14,011 nucleotides of DNA, from positions 1 through 14,011 of the forward strand of contig JAKAZJ010000009.1 in the NCBI GenBank assembly GCA_021826565.1, written 5' to 3'. Shown one piece after another: positions 1-6,526 of the stretch. Positions within the stretch are counted from its first letter, which is position 1; each line of letters opens with the position of its first letter. The notes under the pieces were generated by a model, which saw only the letters and a list, made by a program, of their open reading frames with translations, was not told where the DNA came from and searched no databases. The position numbers and the translations under genes are program-made. The DNA is from Pseudomonadota bacterium. Lineage in GTDB: Bacteria > Pseudomonadota > Alphaproteobacteria > Acetobacterales > Acetobacteraceae.

Positions 1-213
1 TGATTGCCCACTCTTTGCCGGCCGGATTTCTGGCTGGAAGTGAACGTTTACGTCCACGACGTCGCCCACGAAGGAGGACCAGGGGCGAACCCGCAGCGGC
101 TAACCTCAACCGACGCGGCGCCGGCGCCCCAGCCGAGGCGTTCAACCAATTCTCCGCTTACCAGCACAGGCCATCAAGGAAGCATGACCGGGGCCAACCG
201 AAGGCCCCTGCGA
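1..213. other. Left-edge stretch with no supported gene
   Basis: No reading frame here has a convincing start, ribosome binding site and protein-like composition. The open frames crossing it are rich in Arg and Pro and look like GC-driven shadows. The only structure I see is a hairpin at 190-208, listed separately. The window starts with TGA, which could be the stop of a gene lying to the left, but that cannot be judged from here. Confidence 0.5.
190..208 (-). terminator. Hairpin just after the 108-aa gene, possible terminator
   Basis: GGGGCC at 190-195 is the exact reverse complement of GGCCCC at 203-208, separated by a 7-nt loop. It lies 5 nt beyond the stop codon of the minus-strand 108-aa gene, where a terminator would be expected. 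It has no T-tract on the minus strand, so intrinsic termination is doubtful. It may act only as an mRNA 3' end stabiliser. Confidence 0.3.
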
Positions 214-540
214 TCAAAGGCCGCGCGCCGGGCCCATCCGGGCGAAGGTCATCAGGTCCTTGTTGTCGCGCATCAGCATCGACAGGCCCGGCAGCGCCTC
301 CAGCCCCAGGCCCTGCGGCCAGCCGGTTTCGGGGTCTGGCGCCACTTTGGGGTACGCGGCGCCGGCGAGTTTTTCCCATTTCCCGGCAGGTTTCTTCACT
401 TCCACGGCAACGACCGTGGCCTTGAAGACCAGCCGCACGATCGGGTCTTTCGGGGCATTCGGCTTGGTCAGGCTGGGGCAGCCGGCGATGATCCGCCAGC
501 CATTGGCCAGCGCCCAGGCAGTGAGTGCGTCCTTGTCCAT
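214..540 (-). CDS. Conserved-looking hypothetical protein, 108 aa
   Basis: I do not recognise a family. The protein is soluble in character, with no signal peptide and no membrane segment. It starts MDKDALTAWALANGWRI and has a Lys-rich middle (KKPAGKWEKLAG, about residues 49-60) followed by a Pro/Gly segment (PDPETGWPQGLG, about 68-79). The composition is balanced in Lys, Asp, Trp and Met, unlike the Arg/Pro-rich shadow frames around it, which supports a real gene. The ATG at 540 has a GAAGG ribosome binding site 8 nt upstream. The gene follows the glycosyltransferase on the same strand with a 73-nt gap, so the two may be co-transcribed. A TTGACC box on the minus strand (575-580) could be a -35 element of its own, but I see no good -10. 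Its function is unknown. Confidence 0.72.
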   Translation of the reverse strand: MDKDALTAWALANGWRIIAGCPSLTKPNAPKDPIVRLVFKATVVAVEVKKPAGKWEKLAGAAYPKVAPDPETGWPQGLGLEALPGLSMLMRDNKDLMTFARMGPARGL

Positions 541-613
541 CGCAGCGGCCTTCGATGTGAATCCGATCCTGCTAGGTCAAGCCGAGCACGGCGGCAAGGG
601 CGCGGGGCGCGCG

Positions 614-1825
614 TCAGTTTGAAACCGGGCTTGCGGGGCTGTTGGCGGGTGATGCATCGGCAGTCAGATTCGTTTGGGTGCGGTACCGTGGCGTCGCCGC
701 CATCCCCAACACCTCGCGGTAAACCGCCAGGGTCGCTTCCTGCATCGCCGCCGTGGTGCCGTCGCGCAACACCGTCGCCCGGGCCGCCGCGCCAACCGCC
801 GCCCTGGTCTCCTCGGGCAACGCGAGGACCGCCGCGATCGCCGCGGCCAGCGCCGCCGCGTCCCCGGGCCGGGTCAGCCAGCCGGTCCGCCCGTCCACCA
901 CGGTCTCGGCCGGACCACCAAGATCCGCGGCAATCACCGGGCGCGCCATCGCCTGGGCCTCGATCACCACGCGCCCGAACGCCTCGGCGTGGGTGGAGGC
1001 GTGGACCACCACATCGGCCAGCGCCAAGGCGGCCGGCATATCCGCGCACTCGCCCGCCAGCCGCAGCCGCTCCGCCACGCCCAGCGCGGCGGCCTGGCGC
1101 AGCAGGCGCGCGCGATAGCGCCGGCGGCCCTGATCCGAGCCGACCAGCACGCCCACCACCCCGGGGACATGCGCCAGCGCCGCGATCAGGACCCCCTGCC
1201 CTTTCCAGCCCGTCAGACGCCCGGGGAGCATGACGACCGGCGCACCCTCGGGCAGCCGCCAGGCCTCGGCCAGGCGCGCGATCCGCGGGCCGGCGACCGC
1301 TTCCGGATCGAACCGCGCCGGGTCCACCCCGCGCGGGATCACCCGGATCCGCGCCGGATCGATGCCGTGGCGGTCAACGATATGCGCGGCGACGTACCGG
1401 CTGGCGGCGATGACGACGGTGCCGCGCGCCATCACGGAATTGTAGAACCGCTTGAACGGCAAGTCTTCGGAATAGACGCCATGATAGGTGGTCACGAACG
1501 GCACCCTGGCCCGCCGCGCCGCCAGCCAGGCCGACCAGGCGGGCGCACGGGAGCGGGCATGGACCAAATCCACGCCCTGATCCGCAATCAGGCGCGCCAG
1601 CTTTGCCGCGTTGCGCCATATCGTGATCGGGTTGCGGCTGTGCAGCGGCAGCATCACGTGGCGGGCGCCGGCGCGGGTCACGGCGGCCTCCAGCCGCCCG
1701 CCGGCGGAGGCGACCAGCGCGGTCCAGCCCGCCCCGGCCAGAGCTTCGGCGATCTCGATCGTGCCGCGCTCCACCCCGCCGGTTTCCAGCGCGGGCAGGA
1801 TTTGGAGGATAGTGGGGGGTGGGAT
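614..1825 (-). CDS. GT4-family glycosyltransferase (start probably ATC)
   Basis: This enzyme would transfer a sugar from an activated donor to a lipid or polysaccharide acceptor at the cytoplasmic face of the membrane, probably in LPS or exopolysaccharide synthesis. Read from 1825 it is 403 aa, normal for GT-B fold enzymes. Visible landmarks are an N-terminal strand and glycine-rich turn (LPALETGGVERG, about 10-21), a donor-site loop GRLTGWKG (202-209, with Arg203 and Lys208), a conserved VVHAS strand (273-277) and the GT4 EX7E motif from Glu281 to Glu289 (EAFGRVVIE). The last 30 residues are Ser/Thr/Pro/Asn-rich and probably disordered. The start is odd: there is no in-frame ATG, GTG or TTG between 1825 and 2035. 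I chose the ATC at 1825-1823 because GGAG lies 7 nt upstream and homology-like sequence begins there. The gene is divergent from the HldE-like kinase. The family call is secure; the acceptor is unknown. Confidence 0.85.
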   Translation of the reverse strand: MPPPTILQILPALETGGVERGTIEIAEALAGAGWTALVASAGGRLEAAVTRAGARHVMLPLHSRNPITIWRNAAKLARLIADQGVDLVHARSRAPAWSAWLAARRARVPFVTTYHGVYSEDLPFKRFYNSVMARGTVVIAASRYVAAHIVDRHGIDPARIRVIPRGVDPARFDPEAVAGPRIARLAEAWRLPEGAPVVMLPGRLTGWKGQGVLIAALAHVPGVVGVLVGSDQGRRRYRARLLRQAAALGVAERLRLAGECADMPAALALADVVVHASTHAEAFGRVVIEAQAMARPVIAADLGGPAETVVDGRTGWLTRPGDAAALAAAIAAVLALPEETRAAVGAAARATVLRDGTTAAMQEATLAVYREVLGMAATPRYRTQTNLTADASPANSPASPVSN

Positions 1826-1883
1826 GGGGGGGCTCCGGTCTGCGGCGGCCCGAACAACCGGGAAAAGCCGGTCTTGGCAAGCC

Positions 1884-1912
1884 CCGCGCTTGCGTGCCCC
1901 GTCCGCGCTTGC
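1884..1912. repeat. 10-bp direct repeat in the divergent promoter region
   Basis: CCGCGCTTGC occurs at 1884-1893 and again at 1903-1912, so the copies start 19 bp apart, close to two helical turns. The second copy runs into a short palindrome (GCGCT, 4-nt loop, AGCGC at 1905-1918). The repeats lie between the glycosyltransferase start and the kinase start, where a shared operator would sit. They may be a regulator binding site, but a chance repeat in GC-rich DNA is possible. Confidence 0.3.
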
Positions 1913-1921
1913 TAGCGCCCC

Positions 1922-2884
1922 GTGATGGACGAGACACTCCCCAACCCCGTCGCCCAGCTCCCCGACCCGGTCGCCCTGCTGGCCCGCGCGAGTGTTCTGG
2001 TGATCGGGGATGCGATGCTGGACCGCTACGTCCATGGCACCATCGGCCGCACCAGCCCGGAAGCGCCGGTCCCGGTGCTGACCGAGGACCGCGAACTGGC
2101 CCTGCCCGGGGGCGCGGCGAACGTGGTGCGCCACCTGACCGGGCTGGGGGCCGCGGTGGCGTTCATCGCCGTGGTCGGCGACGACCCGTTCGGGTCCGAC
2201 CTGACCGGCTTGGTCGGCGGGCAGCCGAATGTGGAGCCGTGGCTGCTGGTGGAAGGCGGGCGCACCACGACCGTCAAGACCCGGTATCTGGCCGCTGGCC
2301 GGCATCTGCTGCGCGCCGATCGCGAGCAGACCGACCCGATCCCCGAACGCCTGGCCGAAAGCGTTCTGCGCATCGCCCGCGACGCCATGGCCGCGACCTC
2401 CCTGACCGTGCTGTCCGATTACGGGAAGGGCGTGCTGGCCGCGCAGCTGCCGGCCCGCCTGATCGCGGCGGCGCGGGAGGCCGCGCGGCCGGTGGTGGCC
2501 GCGCCCCCGCGCGGCGCCTCGGCTGCGGTGCTGGCCGGCTATGCCGGGGCCGACGCGGTGCTGGTGTGCGCCGCCGATCCGACCGCCGATCCGGTGGCGG
2601 CAGCCACGACGCTGCGCACGGCGCACGGGTTCGGCATGGTGCTGCTGGGCGATCCGACCGGACTGACCCTGGTCGATGGCACCGGGTCCTGGACCGCGCC
2701 GTTCCCGGCAGCGGCGCAGTCGGTGCCGTCGGACGCGGTGCTCGCCTGCCTGGCCGCGGCGCTGGCGGTGAAGCTGGCGCCCGAGCTGGCGCTGCGCCTG
2801 GCCGTGGCCGGGGCGACGGCGGTGGAGGGGGCGGGGGCCGCGGCGTGCGTACGGCCGGATACGCTGCGCGCCGCGCTGGGCTGA
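1922..2884 (+). CDS. PfkB-type kinase related to HldE/RfaE N-terminal domain, motifs eroded
   Basis: HldE phosphorylates D-glycero-D-manno-heptose 7-phosphate for the LPS inner core; a second, cytidylyltransferase domain activates the product. This 320-aa protein matches only the kinase half. The N-terminal part is well kept: VLVIGDAMLDRY (25-36), the RTSPEAPVPV segment (43-52), LPGGAANVVRHL (61-72) and VLSDYGKGVL (163-172). The C-terminal half is eroded: the usual VDPKG appears as AAPPRG (193-198), the TPN segment reads VCAAD (215-219), and the ATP-site TGAGD loop is shortened to VPSD (268-271), although an Asp (271) remains. GTG at 1922 and ATG at 1925 are both possible starts, and neither has a visible Shine-Dalgarno sequence. 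It is divergent from the GT4 gene. It may be a diverged sugar kinase or a near-inactive relic; the heptose substrate is not assured. Confidence 0.78.
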   Translation: MMDETLPNPVAQLPDPVALLARASVLVIGDAMLDRYVHGTIGRTSPEAPVPVLTEDRELALPGGAANVVRHLTGLGAAVAFIAVVGDDPFGSDLTGLVGGQPNVEPWLLVEGGRTTTVKTRYLAAGRHLLRADREQTDPIPERLAESVLRIARDAMAATSLTVLSDYGKGVLAAQLPARLIAAAREAARPVVAAPPRGASAAVLAGYAGADAVLVCAADPTADPVAAATTLRTAHGFGMVLLGDPTGLTLVDGTGSWTAPFPAAAQSVPSDAVLACLAAALAVKLAPELALRLAVAGATAVEGAGAAACVRPDTLRAALG

Positions 2885-2885
2885 A

Positions 2886-2903
2886 CCCGGCGACCACGCC
2901 GGG
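2886..2903 (+). terminator. Hairpin directly after the kinase stop codon
   Basis: CCCGGCG at 2886-2892 pairs perfectly with CGCCGGG at 2897-2903 around a 4-nt loop (ACCA). It starts 2 nt after the TGA of the HldE-like kinase. The stem is strong (7 G-C pairs), but no T-run follows, so it is at best an imperfect intrinsic terminator or an RNA-stabilising hairpin that separates the kinase from the next gene. Confidence 0.4.
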
Positions 2904-2966
2904 CTGGTGCTTCCCTCTGGTGCATCGCCAGGCGTAGGCTCCCAGGGCAGCCCGGGGAGGACCGCC

Positions 2967-4046
2967 ATGGAACTCGGCTATTTCGCGATGCCCTCGCACC
3001 CGCCCGAAAGATCGTTACGGGATGGCCACGAGTGGGACCTGTCCGTGCTACGCCAGCTCGACACGCTGGGCTACCAGGAAGCCTGGATCGGCGAGCACCA
3101 CACCGCGATATGGGAACCCCATCCCGCGCCCGATCTGCTGATCGCCCAGGCGTTCCGCGAAACCACTCGGTTGCGCATCGGTCCCGGCGGATTCCTGCTG
3201 CCGTATCATCACCCGGCGGAGTTGGCGAACCGGGTCGCGATGCTGGACCATATCTCCGGCGGGCGGCTCAATTTCGGCATCGCCGCGTCGGGACTGCCGT
3301 CCGACTGGGCGATGTTCCAGGTCGACGGCATGGCGGGGACCAATCGTGAAATGACGCGCGAGGCGCTGGATATCATCCTGCGGCTATGGGGCGACGAGGC
3401 GTCCTTCGACTATCGCGGCAAGTTCTGGAACGTGACCAAGCCGGAGCCGATGTTCGGCTTCCTGCGCCCACATCTCCGCCCGTTGCAGGCACCGCATCCG
3501 CCGATCGGCGTGGCCGGGCTGTCGAAAGGATCCGATACGCTGAAACTGGCCGGCGAACGCGGGTACCTGCCGCTGAGCCTGAACCTGAACGCAGGCTATA
3601 TCGCCTCGCATTGGGAGGCAGTGGAACAGGGCGCGGCGCGCACCGGGCGCACGCCGAACCGCGCGGACTGGCGGCATGTGCGCGAAGTGTTCGTGGCCGA
3701 GACCGACGCCGAAGCGTGGCGGCTTTCGGTGGGCGGCATGATGGGGCGGATGATGCGGGAGTATTTCCTGCCGCTGCTGGCGCAGTTCGGGTTCCTGCAA
3801 TATCTGAAACATGATCCGGACGTGGCGGATTCCGATGTCACGGTGGAATACTGCGCGCGGCACAACTGGCTGATCGGCTCGCCCGCCACGGTGGCCGAGA
3901 AGATCGAACGGTTGCAGCACGAAACGCGCGGGTTCGGGGCGCTGCTGGTGTTCGGCTTCGATTACGCCGACGCGCCGGAGGCGTGGACCGATTCGCTCGG
4001 CCGGCTGGCGCGGGAGGTGCTGCCGCGGCTCGGCGCGCGCGCATGA
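2967..4046 (+). CDS. Luciferase-like (LLM class) flavin-dependent monooxygenase
   Basis: The protein has 359 aa and the TIM-barrel luciferase-like fold: FMNH2-dependent oxygenases that insert oxygen into aldehydes, terpenes, amines or sulfur compounds using flavin reduced by a separate reductase. Seen in sequence: an N-terminal strand MELGYFAMP, the LGYQEAWIGEHH block (34-45), GGFLLPYHHP (74-83), LDHISGGRLNFGI (93-105) and a C-terminal GSPATVAEKI segment typical of the family. The start at 2967 is chosen because GGGGAGG lies 6 nt upstream; an extension to 2907 lacks such a site. No flavin reductase gene is visible nearby. The stop overlaps the start of the aminotransferase (ATGA at 4043-4046), which suggests coupled translation and a joint pathway. 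It resembles the limonene-monooxygenase-like part of the family in outline; the substrate is not predictable. Confidence 0.9.
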   Translation: MELGYFAMPSHPPERSLRDGHEWDLSVLRQLDTLGYQEAWIGEHHTAIWEPHPAPDLLIAQAFRETTRLRIGPGGFLLPYHHPAELANRVAMLDHISGGRLNFGIAASGLPSDWAMFQVDGMAGTNREMTREALDIILRLWGDEASFDYRGKFWNVTKPEPMFGFLRPHLRPLQAPHPPIGVAGLSKGSDTLKLAGERGYLPLSLNLNAGYIASHWEAVEQGAARTGRTPNRADWRHVREVFVAETDAEAWRLSVGGMMGRMMREYFLPLLAQFGFLQYLKHDPDVADSDVTVEYCARHNWLIGSPATVAEKIERLQHETRGFGALLVFGFDYADAPEAWTDSLGRLAREVLPRLGARA

Positions 4047-5365
4047 GCCGGGTCCTGCACCGTGCCGGCGCCCCCCCGCCGGCAGCGGTAGGCGGGGACG
4101 GGGTATGGCTGCATCTGGCCGATGGCCGGCGCATCCTGGACGGATCGGGCGGCGCCGCGGTGGCCTGCCTGGGGCACGGCAACACCCGCGTCGCCGCTTC
4201 GATCGGCGCGCAGGCGGCGCGGCTGGCCTATGCGCATACCGGGTTCTTCACGTCGGAGCCCGCCGAGGCGCTGGCCGAAGCGCTGGTCGGCGATGAACCG
4301 GGCGGACTGACCCATGCCTGGTTCTGCTCGTCGGGGTCAGAGGCGACCGAGGCGGCGCTGAAGCTGGCGCGACAATATCATGTGGAACGAGGTCAGCCGG
4401 GGCGGACGCGGGTAATCGCGCGCACACAGAGCTATCACGGCAATACGCTCGGCGCGCTGGCCGCCGGCGGGAACATGGCGCGGCGGGCGCTGTATCAGCC
4501 GATCCTGGCGTCGGCGTTCTCGCATGTCTCGCCGGCCTTCGCCTACCGGTTCCAACGCGACGGAGAGACCGAGGCCGGGTTCGTGGACCGGCTGGCGGCG
4601 GAGTTGGAAGCCGAATTCGCCCGGCTGGGGCCGGAGACCGTGATCGGCTTCATCGCCGAGCCGGTGGTGGGCGCAACGGCGGGCTGCGTCGTCGCACCCG
4701 CCGGATATTTCCGCCGGGTGCGCGAGATCTGCGACCGGCACGGGGCGCTGCTGCTCCTGGACGAAGTGATGTGCGGCCTGGGGCGCTGCGGCACGCGCCA
4801 CGCCTGGGAGGGCGAAGGCGTGACGCCGGATATCGAAATCATCGCCAAGGGACTGGCCGGCGGGTATCAGCCGATCGGCGGGATCCTGATCGCCGGGCAC
4901 GTGATGGCGGCGCTGACGGCCGGGTCCGGCGCGTTCGTGCACGGGCACACATATCAGGCCCATCCGGTGGCCTGCGCGGCGGCCCTGGAAGTGCAACGGA
5001 TCATCGCCGAGGACGGGCTGGTGGCGCGTTCCGCCACCATGGGCGCGGTGCTGGAAGCGGCGCTGACCGACCGCTTCGGCAACCATCCGCATGTCGGGGA
5101 AATCCGCGGCCGGGGGTTGTTCCGCGCAATCGAACTGGTGGCGGATCGCGCGACCCGGGCGCCATTCGATCCCGCGTTGCGGATCCACGAACGGGTCAAG
5201 GCGGCGGCGCTGACGGAGGGGCTGGCGGTGTATCCGACCGGCGGCACCATCGACGGCGTGCGCGGCGATCACGTGCTGATCGCGCCCCCCTTCATCGTGA
5301 CCGAGGATGAGATCGGGATGCTGGCGGACCGGCTGGAGCGGGCGGTGGCTGCGGCGCTGCGTTGA
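4043..5365 (+). CDS. Class III PLP-dependent aminotransferase
   Basis: The protein has 440 aa, the usual length for fold-type I class III (omega) transaminases, cytoplasmic enzymes that move an amino group between an amine or amino acid and a keto acid or aldehyde. Seen: the PLP phosphate-cup motif FCSSGSEATEAALKLAR (94-110), TQSYHGNTLGA (128-138), AEPVVGATAG (205-214), LLLLDEVMCGLGRCG (236-250) with Asp240 contacting the pyridine nitrogen, and the Schiff-base lysine Lys269 in IIAKGLAGGYQPIGG. GHTYQAHPVA (301-310) is the other phosphate-binding segment, from the second subunit. All key residues are present. Translation starts at the ATG overlapping the monooxygenase stop, so the two products should be made together. 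The broad family includes diaminobutyrate, beta-alanine and taurine transaminases, and I cannot choose between them. Confidence 0.92.
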   Translation: MSRVLHRAGAPPPAAVGGDGVWLHLADGRRILDGSGGAAVACLGHGNTRVAASIGAQAARLAYAHTGFFTSEPAEALAEALVGDEPGGLTHAWFCSSGSEATEAALKLARQYHVERGQPGRTRVIARTQSYHGNTLGALAAGGNMARRALYQPILASAFSHVSPAFAYRFQRDGETEAGFVDRLAAELEAEFARLGPETVIGFIAEPVVGATAGCVVAPAGYFRRVREICDRHGALLLLDEVMCGLGRCGTRHAWEGEGVTPDIEIIAKGLAGGYQPIGGILIAGHVMAALTAGSGAFVHGHTYQAHPVACAAALEVQRIIAEDGLVARSATMGAVLEAALTDRFGNHPHVGEIRGRGLFRAIELVADRATRAPFDPALRIHERVKAAALTEGLAVYPTGGTIDGVRGDHVLIAPPFIVTEDEIGMLADRLERAVAAALR

Positions 5366-5538
5366 CACCACGCGGCGGATCGGGGGACAGTCGGCTCGGA
5401 CGCGCGGCGCGGGATTGCGTCCATTCGTCGCTTCCCGTTGCGCCCGCAAACTGCAAACACCGCGGCTTGGTTGGTACTTTGCCGGCGCACCGGAATGCGC
5501 CGATCCCAGCTTTTGGCCGAACCTGGAAGGATCACGCC
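5366..5538 (+). other. Intergenic leader before the aldo/keto reductase
   Basis: This 173-nt gap carries no supported gene. The reductase frame stays open upstream to a TTG at 5362, but the GGAAGG site at 5525-5530 fits a start at 5539. I see no clear -35/-10 pair. The only notable element is the 7-bp hairpin at 5483-5502. Confidence 0.5.
5483..5502 (+). terminator. Perfect 7-bp hairpin, weak terminator or operator
   Basis: CGGCGCA at 5483-5489 pairs with TGCGCCG at 5496-5502 around the 6-nt loop CCGGAA. Four Ts follow at 5511-5514, 8 nt beyond the stem, which is too far for a good intrinsic terminator. It lies 118 nt after the aminotransferase stop and 36 nt before the reductase start, so it might end the upstream transcript or serve as a regulator site for the reductase. 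Confidence 0.3.
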
Positions 5539-6525
5539 ATGGACTCCCGATCTCTCGGCCGCACCGGCCTTTCCGTCTCCGTCCTGGGGTTCGGCTGCGG
5601 CGCGGTCGGCGGGCTGATGGTGCGCGGCACGCCGGCCGATCGCGAACGCGCGGTGGCGATGGCGCTCGACGCCGGCGTGACCTATTTCGATACGGCCCCG
5701 CAATACGGAGCGGGCATGTCCGAAACCCATCTGGGCCAGGTGCTGGCGAAACTGAAACCGGATGTGCGGGTCGGCACCAAGGTGCGGATCGCGGATGCCG
5801 ACAAGGGCGATCTGGGGGGCGCGATCGCACGCTCGATGGACGCCAGCCTGACGCGGTTGGGGCGCGATCACGTCGATCTGATCCAGTTGCACAACCCGAT
5901 CACGGAAACGGACGGCCCCGGCGCGCTGACCGCGAAGCGGGTGCTGGAAGACGTGGTACCGGCGTTCCAACGCCTGGTGGAGGCCGGCAAGACACGGTTC
6001 TTCGGCATCACCGCGATCGGGGAGACGGCCGCCGTGCTGCGGGTGGTCGATTCCGGGGCGATGTTCACCGGGCAGGTCAGCTACAATCTGCTGAACCCCT
6101 CGGCCGGGCAGGCGATGCCGCCCGGGCTGCCGGGGCAGGATTACGACCGGTTGCTGGATCGCATGGCACGGGCGCGGATGGGCGCGATCGGCATCCGCGT
6201 GCTGGCCGCCGGCGCCCTGGCGGGCGAAGCGGTGCGCCACCCGATCGCCTCGGCCCCGCCGGAGCCGATCGGCTCGGCCGAGAATTACGCGGCAGACCTG
6301 GCAAACGCGCAGGGGCTGCGCGCGCTGGTGGCCGAAGGCTACGCCGCGACCATGGCCGAGGCCGCGCTGCGTTTTGTGATCACGCAGACTGGGATCGCAA
6401 CGGCGCTGATCGGGATTGCCTCGGTCGAACAATTCGCCGCCGCCCTGGATGCGACCGCCAAGGGGCCGTTGCCGGCCGCCGCGCTGGCGCGGCTGCCGGC
6501 GCTGTGGGCGGCGACGCGCGGATAG
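5539..6525 (+). CDS. Aldo/keto reductase
   Basis: The protein has 328 aa and the (beta/alpha)8 barrel of NAD(P)H-dependent aldo/keto reductases, which reduce aldehydes or ketones to alcohols (or the reverse for sugars). The catalytic tetrad is visible: Asp51 and Tyr56 in FDTAPQYG, Lys81 in VGTKVRI, and His118 in IQLHNP. The N-terminal LGRTGLSVSVLGFGCGAVGG (6-25) is the typical first strand. The C-terminal part (about residues 275-300, RFVITQTGIATALIGIASVEQ) matches the cofactor-binding end of the barrel. GGAAGG 8 nt before the ATG supports the start at 5539. The gene lies alone after the transaminase and converges on the lyase gene with a single base between the stop codons (6525 and 6527). 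An aldehyde-handling role alongside the monooxygenase and transaminase is possible but is only inference. Confidence 0.9.
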   Translation: MDSRSLGRTGLSVSVLGFGCGAVGGLMVRGTPADRERAVAMALDAGVTYFDTAPQYGAGMSETHLGQVLAKLKPDVRVGTKVRIADADKGDLGGAIARSMDASLTRLGRDHVDLIQLHNPITETDGPGALTAKRVLEDVVPAFQRLVEAGKTRFFGITAIGETAAVLRVVDSGAMFTGQVSYNLLNPSAGQAMPPGLPGQDYDRLLDRMARARMGAIGIRVLAAGALAGEAVRHPIASAPPEPIGSAENYAADLANAQGLRALVAEGYAATMAEAALRFVITQTGIATALIGIASVEQFAAALDATAKGPLPAAALARLPALWAATRG

Positions 6526-6526
6526 A

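Noticed and set aside
4..1233. 409-codon plus-strand open frame
   Set aside because: It is antisense to the glycosyltransferase and the 108-aa gene, has an extremely Pro/Arg-rich composition and lacks a ribosome site.
674..1915. 413-codon plus-strand open frame opposite the glycosyltransferase
   Set aside because: Composition is Arg/Gly/His-heavy with no recognisable motif, while the opposite strand encodes a clear GT4 protein.
1826..2968. Minus-strand open frame extending the glycosyltransferase to 784 aa
   Set aside because: The added part is antisense to the kinase gene and is Arg/Gln/His-rich shadow sequence with no domain. Open antisense frames are common at this GC content.
5362..5538. 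N-terminal extension of the aldo/keto reductase from TTG 5362
   Set aside because: It would overlap the aminotransferase end, has no domain match, and the GGAAGG site fits the ATG at 5539.
4337..5830. 497-codon minus-strand open frame
   Set aside because: It lies opposite the aminotransferase and the reductase start, both of which have full catalytic motifs; it is a shadow frame.
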